Under the pieces are notes generated by a model. It was given only the letters and a program-made list of their open reading frames with translations, made no database searches and was not told the origin of the DNA. Below are positions 34,813 to 44,556 of a stretch of 64,000 nt of DNA, piece after piece. How positions within the stretch are numbered: the first letter of the stretch is position 1; every line of letters begins with the position of its first letter. The position numbers and the translations under genes are program-made. Source of the stretch: Combretum micranthum (taxonomy: Eukaryota; Streptophyta; Magnoliopsida; Myrtales; Combretaceae); assembly GCA_024138025.1 (NCBI GenBank), contig JAMXBD010001385.1, forward strand, positions 124,001 to 188,000. Direction: 5' to 3'.

Positions 34813-35454
34813 GTAAGAATTTCGTGATTTTTTATTTTTTTTGTTAATGAATGTTGCTACATTGTTGAATGACGATGGTATGTGCTGTTAAAATGATTTT
34901 ATTGTGCGATTAGGACGTGGAAGGATTTTTTTCTGATTATTGTATGTTATATAGATAGATACATACGTATATATATGTAATTATTGGGAAAAAAATTAAT
35001 GTTGTGATTAGTTGTTGGATAATTATTTTAGGAAGTGTAGGTAGGAAAATAATTAAAAATAACTTGTAATGTCGTCAACGGCTATTGTTGTGCGATTCCA
35101 ATACGGGAGAAATTTTTCTAATTATATGGATACATATATATATGTAAATTCTAGGAAAAAAATTAATATAGTAATTAGTTGTTGGATAATTATTTTAGGA
35201 AATGTAGTTGGGAAAAAAATTTAAAAATAACTTGTTATGTCGTGAAGGGGGTGTATTCGGTACTGTAGTGTTGGTTTAGCATGGAAATTTGCGGTGAAAA
35301 AAGATAATGTTTGTAGGAAATCAGAGTTCCTTAGGAAAAAAAATAGAACTTTGGAAATGTAGCATTTGGAATTAGATTAAATTTTATGAGGAATGAAACT
35401 CATAAGTGTGATTTTAAACGATTTCATGCATGAAGCAATTTGATGAGATGGCAG
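34813..35454 (+). other. predicted 5'-leader intron of the MULE gene
   Basis: A donor AG/GTAAGA at 34,813 and an acceptor GATGGCAG ending at 35,454 bracket AT-rich, stop-rich sequence. The upstream GC-richer stretch (about 34,590-34,812) would be a non-coding first exon and the coding start lies 14 bp after the acceptor. The 92-codon frame at 34,513 lies over the palindromes and leader and is not regarded as a gene. Confidence 0.5.
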
Positions 35455-35467
35455 GATTGTTGAGGAA

Positions 35468-36073
35468 ATGGATAAGGCAAAGTTCATACTGTATGCTCAT
35501 GGTAATATTGTACAAGGGGATGATGGTTTTTGTTATGATAACCGCCCGGTTGCTATGGTCAGTATCAGTAGGAATTCAACATATGAGCAGATAGTGGAGA
35601 TTATTTGCAATAGACTAAAGGTAAATAGGTGTACACATCGGGTGGAGCTATATCATAGGGTAGCTATTGGAGATAGGATGCTACGTTATGATATTATTCC
35701 AGTGACCGATGATGATGCAGCACAAGAGATGTTGGTGTATACAGAGGGATCAGTGGCTGTTTATGTGCAGATATTTGAAAATGAATTGTCACAGGTACCT
35801 GCAGGGGATAGGGGCATTGATAGAAATATTGGAAGCCAAGGGCTGGTAGACTCAAACTCAACTCCAATTCAGACAATAGGCAGTGCACAACTGGAAATAG
35901 GTAACTTTGAATTTTGTGGCGGTACATCGGTAAGTGGTGATGATATGGATGTTGTGCAAGACTCATCAGTAAGTGAATCCAGTGACGACTATGATGATGA
36001 TGAAAACGATAATGTGGAAGTTTTTCCACAACAATATGCTTTGCCCGGGGTGCAAAGAAGGGGAAATACCTAG
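35468..36073 (+). CDS. MULE N-terminal PB1-like protein part
   Basis: Starts at ATG 35,468 (MDKAKFILYAHGNIVQGDDG). The first ~110 residues have the character of the PB1-like N-terminal region found before plant MULE transposases: an opening strand, YDNRPVAMVSISRNSTYEQI, then NRCTHRVELYHRV and a strand with DDDAAQEMLV. An acidic linker follows (DDYDDDENDNVEVF). The frame closes with TAG at 36,071-36,073, but the next codons remain open in the same frame into the PMD region at 36,074-36,616. So a single stop separates the two parts. No zinc finger or catalytic transposase region follows. Confidence 0.65.
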   Translation: MDKAKFILYAHGNIVQGDDGFCYDNRPVAMVSISRNSTYEQIVEIICNRLKVNRCTHRVELYHRVAIGDRMLRYDIIPVTDDDAAQEMLVYTEGSVAVYVQIFENELSQVPAGDRGIDRNIGSQGLVDSNSTPIQTIGSAQLEIGNFEFCGGTSVSGDDMDVVQDSSVSESSDDYDDDENDNVEVFPQQYALPGVQRRGNT

Positions 36074-37349
36074 GACCGTTTCATTGCTCCTACTGATGTT
36101 GATGCAATAGGGAGCTCAGTGCCAGTTCCGTTTTTCAATGCTGAAATTGGTAGTACTTACGCAGCATATGATGATGAGCAGGAAATGAGTGCTGGGAATT
36201 GGAGCTTCAGTGATGAATTTAAGGTGGTGTGGGACCCATACATTTCCATCATGCCCGCCCTGCCACCGTACTGCCTGGTAGGCAGCGATGTATGGTGTGC
36301 CCGGGTGCCATTGGTATGCTTCTACCTTGTCAAGCACTACTATCTAGACAGAGTGCTCAGACAGTTTAGTGGCTTCCAGGAGATACCAGCCCCCCCTGCT
36401 GATATGAGACCCCTCCATGAGATTGACATGAGGGGACGTTCCGAGTGGAACTGGCAGGCCGAGCACGCCAGGTGGATCGCTGAGTGGGATGCTCAGCGTG
36501 ATTGCATTGTACAGATGCCAGATTTGCCGGTTGGGACATCTGACGATTACTTCCAGTGGTATCATGCGATCACCCGACGCTGGATCGGTCGCACGGGAGC
36601 TATCATGCGATACATGGTAAGATCACTGTCTCTGTAAGCTTTTATATCTACTTGTACTGACTTATAAGCTATTTACTGATATAAATATTTGCTATTACTC
36701 GCAGGCTGATTTCATTTCTAGCGTCCCAGACATGCTCCTAGAGCTTACTGCATCCACTGCACGAGATGTCTGTCGTGTAGTGGATGAGTTTATGGGGTTG
36801 AATTTCAATGATCCAGTACCACCAGCTCCAGCAGCAGCACAGGTTGACCCACAGCCTCATACCGTACAGAGACGACATCCTCCTAGAGAGAGGCGTGGGC
36901 GGGGACGGGGACGGGGTCAGGGGCGAGCTCGGGCTCCAGGCATACAGATCAGAGATGAGCCTGAGCCGTCCGACCTATCTCCATTCGATGAGCCTGGTCC
37001 TTCCCAGGTCATTCATGACGAGGCTGGCCCGTCATCCACTTCTTACGATATGGGGGACACCCCCATGCCAAAACCGTCATCCAGTGACTTCCACACTCCC
37101 CTGGCTCCACAGAAGAGGCGACCATCGCCATCTCATGATATGGGGGAGGGCCTTACACAGGTCGAGCCAGACCCTGTCTCATTCCATCAGTATAGTGCTG
37201 CTACGGGAGAGGAGCCCGCTCCAGTTACAGAGACTGGCCCATATTCACCGCATCCTCATCATCAGCGTACCCCATTCCCGAGGATATACGAGAGGCGGGG
37301 GAGAGGCCGAGGACGAGGGAGGAGGGACACACAGCAGCAGCAGCAGTAG
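36074..37349 (+). CDS. plant mobile domain (PMD) protein, MAIN/MAIL-like, with RG-rich tail
   Basis: Same frame as the upstream PB1-like part, with a first in-frame ATG at 36,185. The PMD starts near VVWDPYISIMPALPPYC and runs through RVPLVCFYLVKHYYLDRVLR, IDMRGRSEWNWQAEHARWI and DDYFQWYHAITRRWIGRTGA. An 88-bp intron (36,617-36,704, donor ATG/GTAAGA, acceptor CTCGCAG) joins in phase 0 to the second exon (ADFISSVPDML...). The tail has two RG-rich stretches (RGRGRGRGQGRARA and RRGRGRGRGRRD) and proline-rich spacers, and ends in Q repeats at 37,349. Host MAIN and MAIL1 proteins share this domain and act with a PP7-like phosphatase in gene expression and transposon silencing. PMDs are also known inside plant transposons. 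The function here is inferred only. Confidence 0.75.
36617..36704 (+). other. intron within the PMD gene
   Basis: GTAAGA donor at 36,617 and GCAG acceptor ending at 36,704; 88 bp, AT-rich, with an in-frame stop. Removing it keeps phase 0 and joins MRYM to ADFISS, which continues the PMD C-terminal helix wording. Confidence 0.75.
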
Positions 37350-37742
37350 TGGACGATAGATAGATTTTCTTCTTTTTATTTATTTTTTTGTATGTAGCTT
37401 CTTATTTCCTTGTATTATTCTTGTATGTATAGATCGTACTCATTTTCTCCTATACTTTTTATTAGAACAATCACTCTACATTTCATTCTATTTCATTTCC
37501 TATTATGTATTATGACTCTACGAATACTCATATTTTCATTGCACTGTGCATGATTGGGATTGGGAATGTGTGTTTCGATTGGGCTTGGAAACACTGTAGT
37601 TTGTTAGTTTTTTAGCCATGGTGGAGGATAGTTAATGGCTTCTATGGCTGTTTATATTTGTATTTGATAGGTTTTTATAGGTTTATGATGTAAATTTTTA
37701 CTTTTTCAAGAAATATGATAGGATTTGGCTGATTTTAGCCTG

Positions 37743-37846
37743 GCCTCGTCTTTTCAAGAGACGAGACTACTCCTTCGCCTGACCTCGTCTCTTGAAGAGA
37801 CGAGGCCAAAGAAGGTGACACGGCCTCGTCTCTTGAAGAGACGAGG
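37743..37846. repeat. right palindrome array (3 copies)
   Basis: Three more copies of the same palindrome at about 37,744-37,766, 37,783-37,805 and 37,824-37,846, giving a 3 + 3 layout symmetric to the left end. The two outer copies are perfect in both arms. Confidence 0.93.
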
Positions 37847-37933
37847 CTGTGTTGCCTATTTCTAGGATTAATTTCATCCCAGTGGCATTTTCGTAATTTT
37901 TTTTAATTTTAATAATATTTTTTTCCTTTTCCC
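37847..37933 (-). repeat. MULE right terminal inverted repeat
   Basis: Reverse complement begins GGGAAAAGGAAAAAAATATT. It mirrors the left TIR, with a few substitutions and one or two indels in A runs. Confidence 0.92.
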
Positions 37934-37942
37934 AGCCATTTC

Positions 37943-38903
37943 ACCAAACCAAAAACATATAACAAAAAATGAAGTATTTTGATGAGAACAAAACATAAAA
38001 TAAAAATCTTCCATTAACAAACAATTTCAAAAAATGGGTTAAGCTTGATTTTATTTATTTTTTTTAATCCAAGCAGCATCTTAAATACTCTTTTAGAGGC
38101 CCACCAGAAGCCACTGCGACAGGGCTTATCATAGCACTCCCACGCTTTCTGCACCAAATTGATAAGGATTTCATCACAACGGTTGCGAGATGGATATTGA
38201 ACGACTTCGTAAGTCTTGAGTGCTTTAATATCTCCAACCATATCTTTAGAGAAATGCAGGGGTTGCTGATCTCTGTATTTATCATCCAATCTTCATTCAC
38301 CTAAAGAATGATCCTCAATATCTCCAAGTTCCAAATGTCTGAAAAAGCTTGAGGAACGGCGCTTCTTGAGTTCATCACACGATGTACGCTTACCACGACA
38401 AGGACCAAAGGGAAAAAATTTCGGAGATCAAACAGCTTGGGTGGGAAAAAAAATTAAAATCAAGCTTTAACCCACTTTTGAAATATGTTTGTTAATGGAA
38501 TATTTTTTTTAATTTATTTTTTTGTTTTGTTCCCATCAAAATGCTTCATTTTTTTCATTTGTTTTTTGTTTGGTGAAATGGCAGAAGGGCACCGATTATT
38601 TGGCTTTCTGTTTGCTGTTATGTTACTTTTTGGTGGCAGAAAACGAGAAGGAAAAAAAAAAAAAAAAAAAAAAGGAAGCGGAGTGAGAAAGAGAGAGGAG
38701 ACAGGATGTAAAAAAAGTGAACCTTAGAGAGAAGGGTGAAAAATTTGACAACTAGTGCAAAGAAATCTATTTTTAATTATTTCCCGACATTTAAAAAATT
38801 TGGATATTGTTGTGTTACAATTTTATATATATATAATATATATATATGATTCTAGGTTTAGGTACTGTCAATGAAATTTACTACTTAAACTCATCTCTTG
38901 TGT
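37943..38903. other. no gene; intron sequence right of the MULE
   Basis: The minus-strand frames at 38,014-38,300 (with CDEILINLVQKAWECYDKP) have moderately gene-like composition but no recognised family. A poly(A) run of about 25 lies at 38,648-38,673. A TA run lies at 38,824-38,845. Confidence 0.35.
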
Positions 38904-39268
38904 CACGTTTGTTACGTGAAAATCTTTCGGAATGGAATATGTTGGAATCGAATGAATGGAATGTAATTAATACGGGAATTGATATAAATTAGTTTATATT
39001 GTAATTTACCAAAAATACCTTTTAAAAAAATAAGATGATAAATTTATGTAAGATAAAAAGGTAATTTAAATAAAGTTCTTAACGAAAGGTGGAATGAAAT
39101 CATGATTCCACCTTCTTAAAAGAGGAATCGAATTCTACCTAATAGTCGAAATCATTGATTCCAAGGAACCACGATTCCACCTTCTTATGATGCTTCCAAA
39201 TGCAGGAAATGGAATGAAAGTCAGAATCGCAATTCCATTCCGATTCATTACTACATACCAAACAAGCC
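38904..39268. mobile_element. MITE with about 38-bp inverted ends
   Basis: The left end CACGTTTGTTACGTGAAAAT and the reverse-complement right end GGCTTGTTTGGTATGTAGTA continue into a matching TCGGAATGGAAT block. Internal GATTCCACC/GGTGGAAT motifs also pair. 365 bp, non-coding. The TSD is unclear, so superfamily is uncertain (hAT- or PIF-like). Confidence 0.65.
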
Positions 39269-39299
39269 ATTAGGGAAATGAACTCAGTTAATTTGTGAC

Positions 39300-39422
39300 T
39301 GAACTTGTCTCTTAAAGAGATGTATTTAAGTTACTTAAAATTAGAATAATTATTCACTCTAAAAGCATTTTTGCAATTAAATATTAAATTATTATTATTA
39401 TTATTATTATTTTCCTTTTCCC
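39300..39422. mobile_element. right-end fragment of the palindrome MULE family
   Basis: Carries a worn palindrome (CTTGTCTCTTAAAGAGATG) followed by sequence parallel to the right TIR of the MULE at 34,395-37,933, ending TTTTCCTTTTCCC at 39,422. The matching left end was not found. Confidence 0.6.
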
Positions 39423-39840
39423 TGCTCATAGGATATTTATCTATTACAACTTTTAAGGGAATGAGGAATCAAATTAAAATCAATTCATTAGGAAACATAG
39501 TGTTCATGCCATTAGGTTATAATAAAGACCTTAGCATATGTTGTTTAAATATGTTATATATGTTATCAGATAATTATATCTATATGTATGCACATATATG
39601 GTTAAGAGTCTTCATAGATGCTTGAAGTTATGTCATGTTATTTTAAATGAAGTAACAATTGTAGTATGAAGAGGAGCTCATGGCAAAATAATAAAATTAA
39701 AAATTTTCAAATTATAAATATGTTAACTAAATGTAATTAGTTTATTAAATAGCAAATGAAACAAAATAGAGAGTTGTAATAAGGAAATTACCCCTTAGTC
39801 ATAAATACTTCAGTAGTAATTGCATGCAAACCTCATATTG

Positions 39841-40664
39841 AGGGCTACAAATAAGCTAAGTTGTTCTCAAGCTACTCAAACTTAGTTCACATAATCCGAA
39901 CTTGAGTTTTGGTTTAGACTTATGAGTTAGCTTATGAATAGGCTCATTAAGGTTGTGAAAGAGCTTATGAGTATGCTCATCAATAGGCTCATAAACAAGC
40001 TTGTTAACATCTAGTGAGTTTTATATCTATGATATTATTATATATAAATATATAATTAAGACAGAAAAAATTAGTTTCAATTTAATATTTATGTATATAT
40101 ATTTAGTAGCTCTTATACATAGTTATCAAAATTGCAAGTTAAATATACAATGATAAGAGTTTATAATTTTATTTGTTTTTTCTTACTTAAATTGGATGCA
40201 ACATTGTTTAGCTGTAGACTTTAGATAGAGTTATGAATTTACATGTATGATTCTATACATTTATGATTTTATTGGTTTGACATAATTTTATACAATTCTA
40301 CCAATTCTATACATTCCAATGAATAATAAAATCATGGTTTGCACAACCATGCTCTTATATATTATAATTAAGTTGAAAAAATCATGGTATTAAAAACTTA
40401 AATGGCAAAAGAGTCAAAGTCGAACTTAAATTTTAGGTTTGATAAAATCTTCGTTGGTCTTGATAAGAAGCTTGGTTCGGCTTAAGCTCAATTTATAAAC
40501 GAGCCAAACTCGAGCTCAAAACAAAACTCATTTAGCTAAACAAACTGAGCTAAAGCTTGAACTTCAAGTCCAATGAAAAGCTCGATTTGAGCTCAAGCTC
40601 GGCAATTATTAAATAATTCAAGTTCGAGTCTTCAAAAGTTCAGCTCAATTCATTTGCAACCATG
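39841..40664. mobile_element. hAT-like non-autonomous element
   Basis: The left end GGGCTACAAATAAGCTAAG pairs with the right-end reverse complement GGTTGCAAATGAATTGAGC. Flanks inside both ends are full of GAGCTCAAGCTCG-like text, as in many plant hAT derivatives. Non-coding. A clear 8-bp TSD was not seen. Confidence 0.5.
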
Positions 40665-41520
40665 CTTACCTTAATCTATATAGTTTTTCTAAGCTCTTAA
40701 TTTATCATTCCATTGATATAGATAAATATGACTAAATGTTTTTTTTTTCTATTAGATGAAATTTATTTTTATTAGATAAAAAGAAAATAAACCTATATAG
40801 ATTTCCAATAGCTAATGATAGTAGAATAGGGAAAAAATGATGCATAAAGGAGGAATCCCTACAAACATACAATTAACTATCTTATCCTTGCATTATGTTT
40901 GACAAGTTTTCTGTAAAATGAAAATATAAAAAAAATACGTATCGAGACAAAAGAAAATGAACAAGGGAGAATAAAATATTTTTGTTGTTTTCATATAAAA
41001 AGTGGAAAAAAAAAAGAGTTGAAATATTTTTGTAAAAAGACGATAAATGATATGAAATTTTTACTAAGTCAGCCTTTCTCTTTTCACTAGCACATAATAG
41101 CATTTGGGTATTTTTATAACTTCTTTATATTTCCATTATTTCACTGATTTCTCATTGAATTTGGGGAAAAAAAAAAGGTCACTTAGGTGGAAACATTTCC
41201 ACCTATTTCTACTTATTTCATCTTATTTCCACTCCCCTTTTTAAATATCCAAAGATGGACCTGTATGTCCACCAACATTATTTAATTTTCATAACTTTCC
41301 ACCCATCCAAATATATAGTTAATCTTTATTACCTTTTATTCTACTTTGTTGTTTATCTATTGTTTCAACAAGTCTATTTGATAGTTATAAAGAAGCATTA
41401 GATACTTGAATTAATATTTTCAAATCAAAGAAGCATCTTTATCTTTCTAGAGACAACTAATTCACCCATTCTTGATCTTCCAACAAAGACTAGTACAACT
41501 TAATAAGATCGATGAGAAAA
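40665..41520. other. no gene; rest of TNL intron 3
   Basis: AT-rich. The minus-strand frame at 40,882-41,103 has no motif. A small inverted stretch (GGTGGAAACATTTCCACC) lies near 41,192. Confidence 0.4.
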
Positions 41521-41596
41521 ATTAATATAAAATTTATATTGTCAAAATGTAATTACTAATTAAAAGAAAACAGTGGTTGAGATAGAAAGAAATTAC

Positions 41597-42689
41597 CTTT
41601 TTTGTCATAAGAATTTCACTAGCCTCTTTTTCATTCCACAATCTAGTTTGCTTTTCTGGTTCCATGATTTTACCTTCATGAACAATTTCTCTACCAAGAT
41701 CTCTTAGTTGATCATGCATCCACAATAAATCATCCTTCAAAAAACGATCATGTTGGATTTTTATAAGTGACCTCTGCTGAAGATCACAGATTGCTTCTTC
41801 TGGGTAAAATTTTCGTGGATCCCAAAAATGTATTACGATTTTTGGATCCTGTCTAATAAAGAAACATGCAATATCAAGAAATATATGCTTTTGCCGCTCA
41901 TCTAGTTCATCATAACTAATTCTCAACTTTTGTTGAACATGTTTAGTAGGAACATCTTTCAATTTTTCCAACATGTTTCTCCATTCTTGCTTGCCTTTTG
42001 TACGTAATGAAGAGCCAATAACCTCAAGAGCAAGAGGAAGTCCCCCAGTTGTCTCTACTATCTGCTTAGAAAGGGTGGTATAGTCCACTTCAGGGTTGTC
42101 GCTTTCAAAGGCATGTCTACAAAAGAGTCGGAGAGAATGGCCAGGGTCCATCCCACATAGTTCATAAGACCCATCCACTTGAACCTGTCTTAAGAAACCT
42201 TCATTTCTAGTAGTCAAGATGATTCTGCTTCCGGAAGAAAATCGGTACTTGCCTCGTTTCCCTATCAAATCTTCTATTTGGGTTTTCTCATCAACATCAT
42301 CTATAACAAGGAGAACCTTTTTGTCTATAAATCTTTCAACTGTTGTTTCCTTATTGATATAATCCGATGATTTCCTAGCAAGAATATCGGATCTCAAATT
42401 GGTTCCTAAATTCTCCATGTTTTTAGAACGAGCATCTGCAAGAAAGCTGGTACCTTGAAACTTGGAGAGGAGATGGTTATAAACAAATTTAGCAAGAGTT
42501 GTTTTTCCAATACCGCCCATTCCGTGGATACCAATGACTCGCACAGCATGTGTTTCAAGACTCATCATTTCTAAAATTTTTTCAACATGACAACCTAGTC
42601 CAACGAGGTGATCGGGTATCTAGACATAAGCTTTCTTCAATGCAAATGACATCTCTTTGGTTACATCTTCTACCAACTCGCCTTCCAGG
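41597..42689 (-). CDS. TNL exon 2: NBS-ARC domain (in-frame stop near start)
   Basis: Acceptor ATATCAG at 42,690-42,696 joins in phase with exon 1. The exon reads EGELVEDVTKEMSFALKKAY, then TAG at 42,620-42,622, then the linker IPDHLVGLG and a full NBS-ARC: P-loop GMGGIGKTT, kinase-2 LLVIDDVDE, RNBS-B GSRIILTTR, GLPLAL, CFFI, and MHD in LWMHDQLRDLGREI. It ends at donor AAG/GTAATT (41,597) in phase 0. Apart from the one stop, the ATP-binding switch looks complete. The ATG at 42,568 could start a protein lacking TIR, but such a start would be unusual. Confidence 0.9.
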
Positions 42690-42891
42690 CTGATATGTTA
42701 ACGAGTCAATGCAAGGAAATGAGTCACAAGGTTAGACTTAAGAGCAAAAGGTTAATTACCAAATAATGATAATGTGAAAAGGGAAACACTTTTTGCAATT
42801 TAAGAAATCAAGAATAATTAAAAAGAGACACTTGTAAAAAACAATAAGGAAAATGGAGAAGTAAATTAACATATAGATCTTTAGAGCATAC

Positions 42892-43399
42892 CTATAAGTA
42901 TTACTTGGAATTTCCCAACCACACAAGCTTCCAATCTCACTCAAAGCTTCTTTCCACTTCTTAATAATAGCATTGTCATACTTCTGCTCATGTAATGCAA
43001 AAGCTTCTTCAAAGCTTTCATTTTGATTTCGAACATCAGATGGTGTAACATGGTAAAATATGGGCATCACCTTCATCTCTTTAGTTTCCTACGATTATTA
43101 ATCTCTACCAACTCTTTTAGACACCATTTACTTTCAGCATATCTTTTGGAGAAGATGGGTATGGCAATAATCGACTTGTTGATCGCTTGAAGGAGATCCC
43201 ACCCAATCTCTTCTCCTTTTCGAAGCTCTTCATCGTCTCTATAGACTTTTATATTTGCATCGATGAGTCTTCTATAAAGGTGGTCAGTAAATCCAGCCCG
43301 AGTATCAGGTCCTCGAAAACTTAAGAAGACCTCGTATTGTTGATAAGATAAATCAATATCTGATACTTCAGCATTGAATATGTTACTTGTTGAACTCAT
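42892..43399 (-). CDS. TNL exon 1: TIR domain (frameshifted)
   Basis: Starts at ATG 43,399 (MSSTSNIFNAEVSDIDLSYQ). The TIR domain begins at YEVFLSFRGPDTR, continues with VYRDDEELRKGEEI, and includes SKRYAESKWCLKEL, the motif that carries the catalytic glutamate of plant TIR NADases. Near 43,076 the frame is lost by one base after NNRRKLK and resumes with MPIFYHVTPSDVRNQ (BB-loop downstream strand) through GSLCGWEIPSNTY. The exon ends at donor AG/GTATGC (42,892/42,891) in phase 2 once the missing base is allowed for. Confidence 0.88.
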
Positions 43400-43501
43400 C
43401 TTAAGATAACAAGCAAACAAACGTATAGGAACTTCAATTAGAAAGCAACTAGGAGTAATAGATAGAATATAGTGCAAAGACCTCAATGACAAAGTGAGAG
43501 G

Positions 43502-43511
43502 ATTTATAATG
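43502..43511 (-). promoter_or_regulatory. candidate TATA box of the TNL gene
   Basis: The minus strand reads CATTATAAATCC about 105 bp upstream of the ATG at 43,399. The spacing and the pyrimidine-rich sequence just after it fit a plant core promoter. No other evidence. Confidence 0.4.
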
Positions 43512-43599
43512 AAATGATTGTGTTCGTAGGAAGAAACACGCTTTGCCTGAGGCACTTATCCCGTCTTAGTGTGGACGGTGGAAAATAAATCATTACGAG

Positions 43600-44328
43600 G
43601 AATCTTCTTTTAGCGAATGACAGAAATAAAGATTGTCGTGTCTTGGTCTTTGTTATTGCGTTTTCTGCTTACTGTCGGTTACATCTCACGACAACTTCTG
43701 TGGAAGGATCCTTAGAAAATGCTTTCGTCTTTGTCATGGCACGTTGCGCTTTGTCTGGTTAAACTAAATAATTTGAGTGAGTTAATGGTAGGTTAATTGT
43801 TTTAGTGTGACTTATAGACAGTCTTTTCTGAGTTTCAATAATAATCTAAATAAATAACAAATGTCCAAGATACCGTGAAAAATTAAATTGATTTTAAGTA
43901 TAGGTAAGTAATGTGCAATTTAAATTAGGAGTAAGGTCATCATGGGGGGAGTCTCTGCTCCTTCTCTTGCTCTTGTTCTGATTGTTATGCGATCTAAAAT
44001 GGATGCTCAGGATAGAAAATCCTCTCTTTCAAAGTTAATAATACGTTTTTTATTCCTTTGTCATTGGTTTTGGTTCATATATATATATTAAAAATGTATA
44101 TTTGTATATATGACAAATGATTTTGGCCATAAAAGTCTTGGTAGTTGCAGACAAAAGGATGGAGGGGAAAAAAAATATGTGGAGTGTGGGACCTTGCGGT
44201 AGCCAGTCTGGCATCGAAAAAGGAAGTAAAACCAATTATAAAACCCTAACTTGCTTTCCAGTTGGAAGAGGAGCACGCAGTAAGTACTGGATTATTTTGA
44301 ATGTAATCATAATTAGCAATGTGTTTTA
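43600..44328. other. TNL upstream region with a duplicated block
   Basis: At 44,243-44,295 the block CTTGCTTTCCAGTTGGAAGA is shared with 54,096-54,150 and, more weakly, with 59,615 and 61,497. These may be dispersed copies of a TNL-associated flanking region. The frames at 44,050-44,329 are not genes. Confidence 0.4.
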
Positions 44329-44556
44329 GGGTTATGTTTGTTTAGTTTTTTTCAATAGATATAGACACTTTTTAAAATTTATTTTTTCAATTGTTTATCA
44401 AGAAATAAATACAAATATAAATAATTAACAGTTCTCCTGAAAAAATCAAATAGATTAAATATAGATAAAATATAAATGTAAAGCGGATAAATTTACACAT
44501 ATCGTTTTGATACAGATAAAGATACAGATAAAAGAATAGACCAACCAAACATACCC
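44329..44556. mobile_element. small MITE, copy 1
   Basis: Ends GGGTTATGTTTGTTTAG and, reversed, GGGTATGTTTGGTTGG. Flanks are TTA and TAA, near to the TWA target site of PIF/Harbinger elements but not identical to each other. Contains GATACAGATAAAGATACAGA. A related copy lies in the opposite orientation at 59,933-60,162. Confidence 0.55.

Larger units (their letters stand above)
34395..37933 (+). mobile_element. Mutator-like element (MULE) carrying a PB1-PMD gene
   Basis: A perfect 9-bp target duplication AGCCATTTC (34,386-34,394 and 37,934-37,942) flanks a 3,539-bp element. Its long terminal inverted repeats begin GGGAAAAGG and match for about 100 bp with few changes. Inside each end are three near-perfect palindromes of about 23 bp. 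The internal region is GC-richer and codes on the plus strand, opposite to the TNL gene in whose intron it lies. The gene has a MULE-type N-terminus and a plant mobile domain, but no MULE DDE catalytic or SWIM region. Movement would need a transposase from elsewhere. Confidence 0.95.
31446..41596 (-). other. TNL intron 3, 10,151 bp, transposon-filled
   Basis: Defined by donor AAG/GTAATT at 41,597/41,596 and acceptor TTTGTAG before 31,445, with matching phase 0. It holds a duplicated exon piece (31,507-31,596), a hAT-like element (33,246-33,961), the MULE with PMD (34,395-37,933), a MITE (38,904-39,268), a MULE end fragment and a second hAT-like element (39,841-40,664). The rest is AT-rich with ATT and TA microsatellites near 32,765-32,793, 33,073-33,096 and 39,388-39,412. 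Confidence 0.8.
29463..43399 (-). pseudogene. TIR-NBS-LRR (TNL) resistance gene, L6-like, with two lesions
   Basis: A four-exon TNL gene: exon 1 43,399-42,892 (TIR), exon 2 42,689-41,597 (NBS-ARC), exon 3 31,445-31,068 (linker to first LRR) and exon 4 30,968-29,463 (LRR and stop). The splice phases (2, 0, 0) join correctly if one base lost in exon 1 is allowed for. The product would be about 1,160 residues. TNL proteins are intracellular immune receptors; the TIR domain makes NAD+-derived signals after effector recognition. The order of motifs and the exon wording resemble the flax L6 group. Lesions: a 1-base frameshift near 43,076 and a TAG at 42,620-42,622. Either the gene is a pseudogene or these are assembly errors. 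Intron 3 is 10,151 bp and filled with transposons. Confidence 0.88.

Noticed and set aside
35694..36565. Minus-strand frames opposite the MULE gene
   Set aside because: Shadow frames of the PB1-like and PMD coding sequence.
36808..37359. 183-codon plus-strand frame overlapping the PMD tail
   Set aside because: Alternative frame of the RG- and Pro-rich exon. The phase-0 frame that joins across the intron is the supported one.
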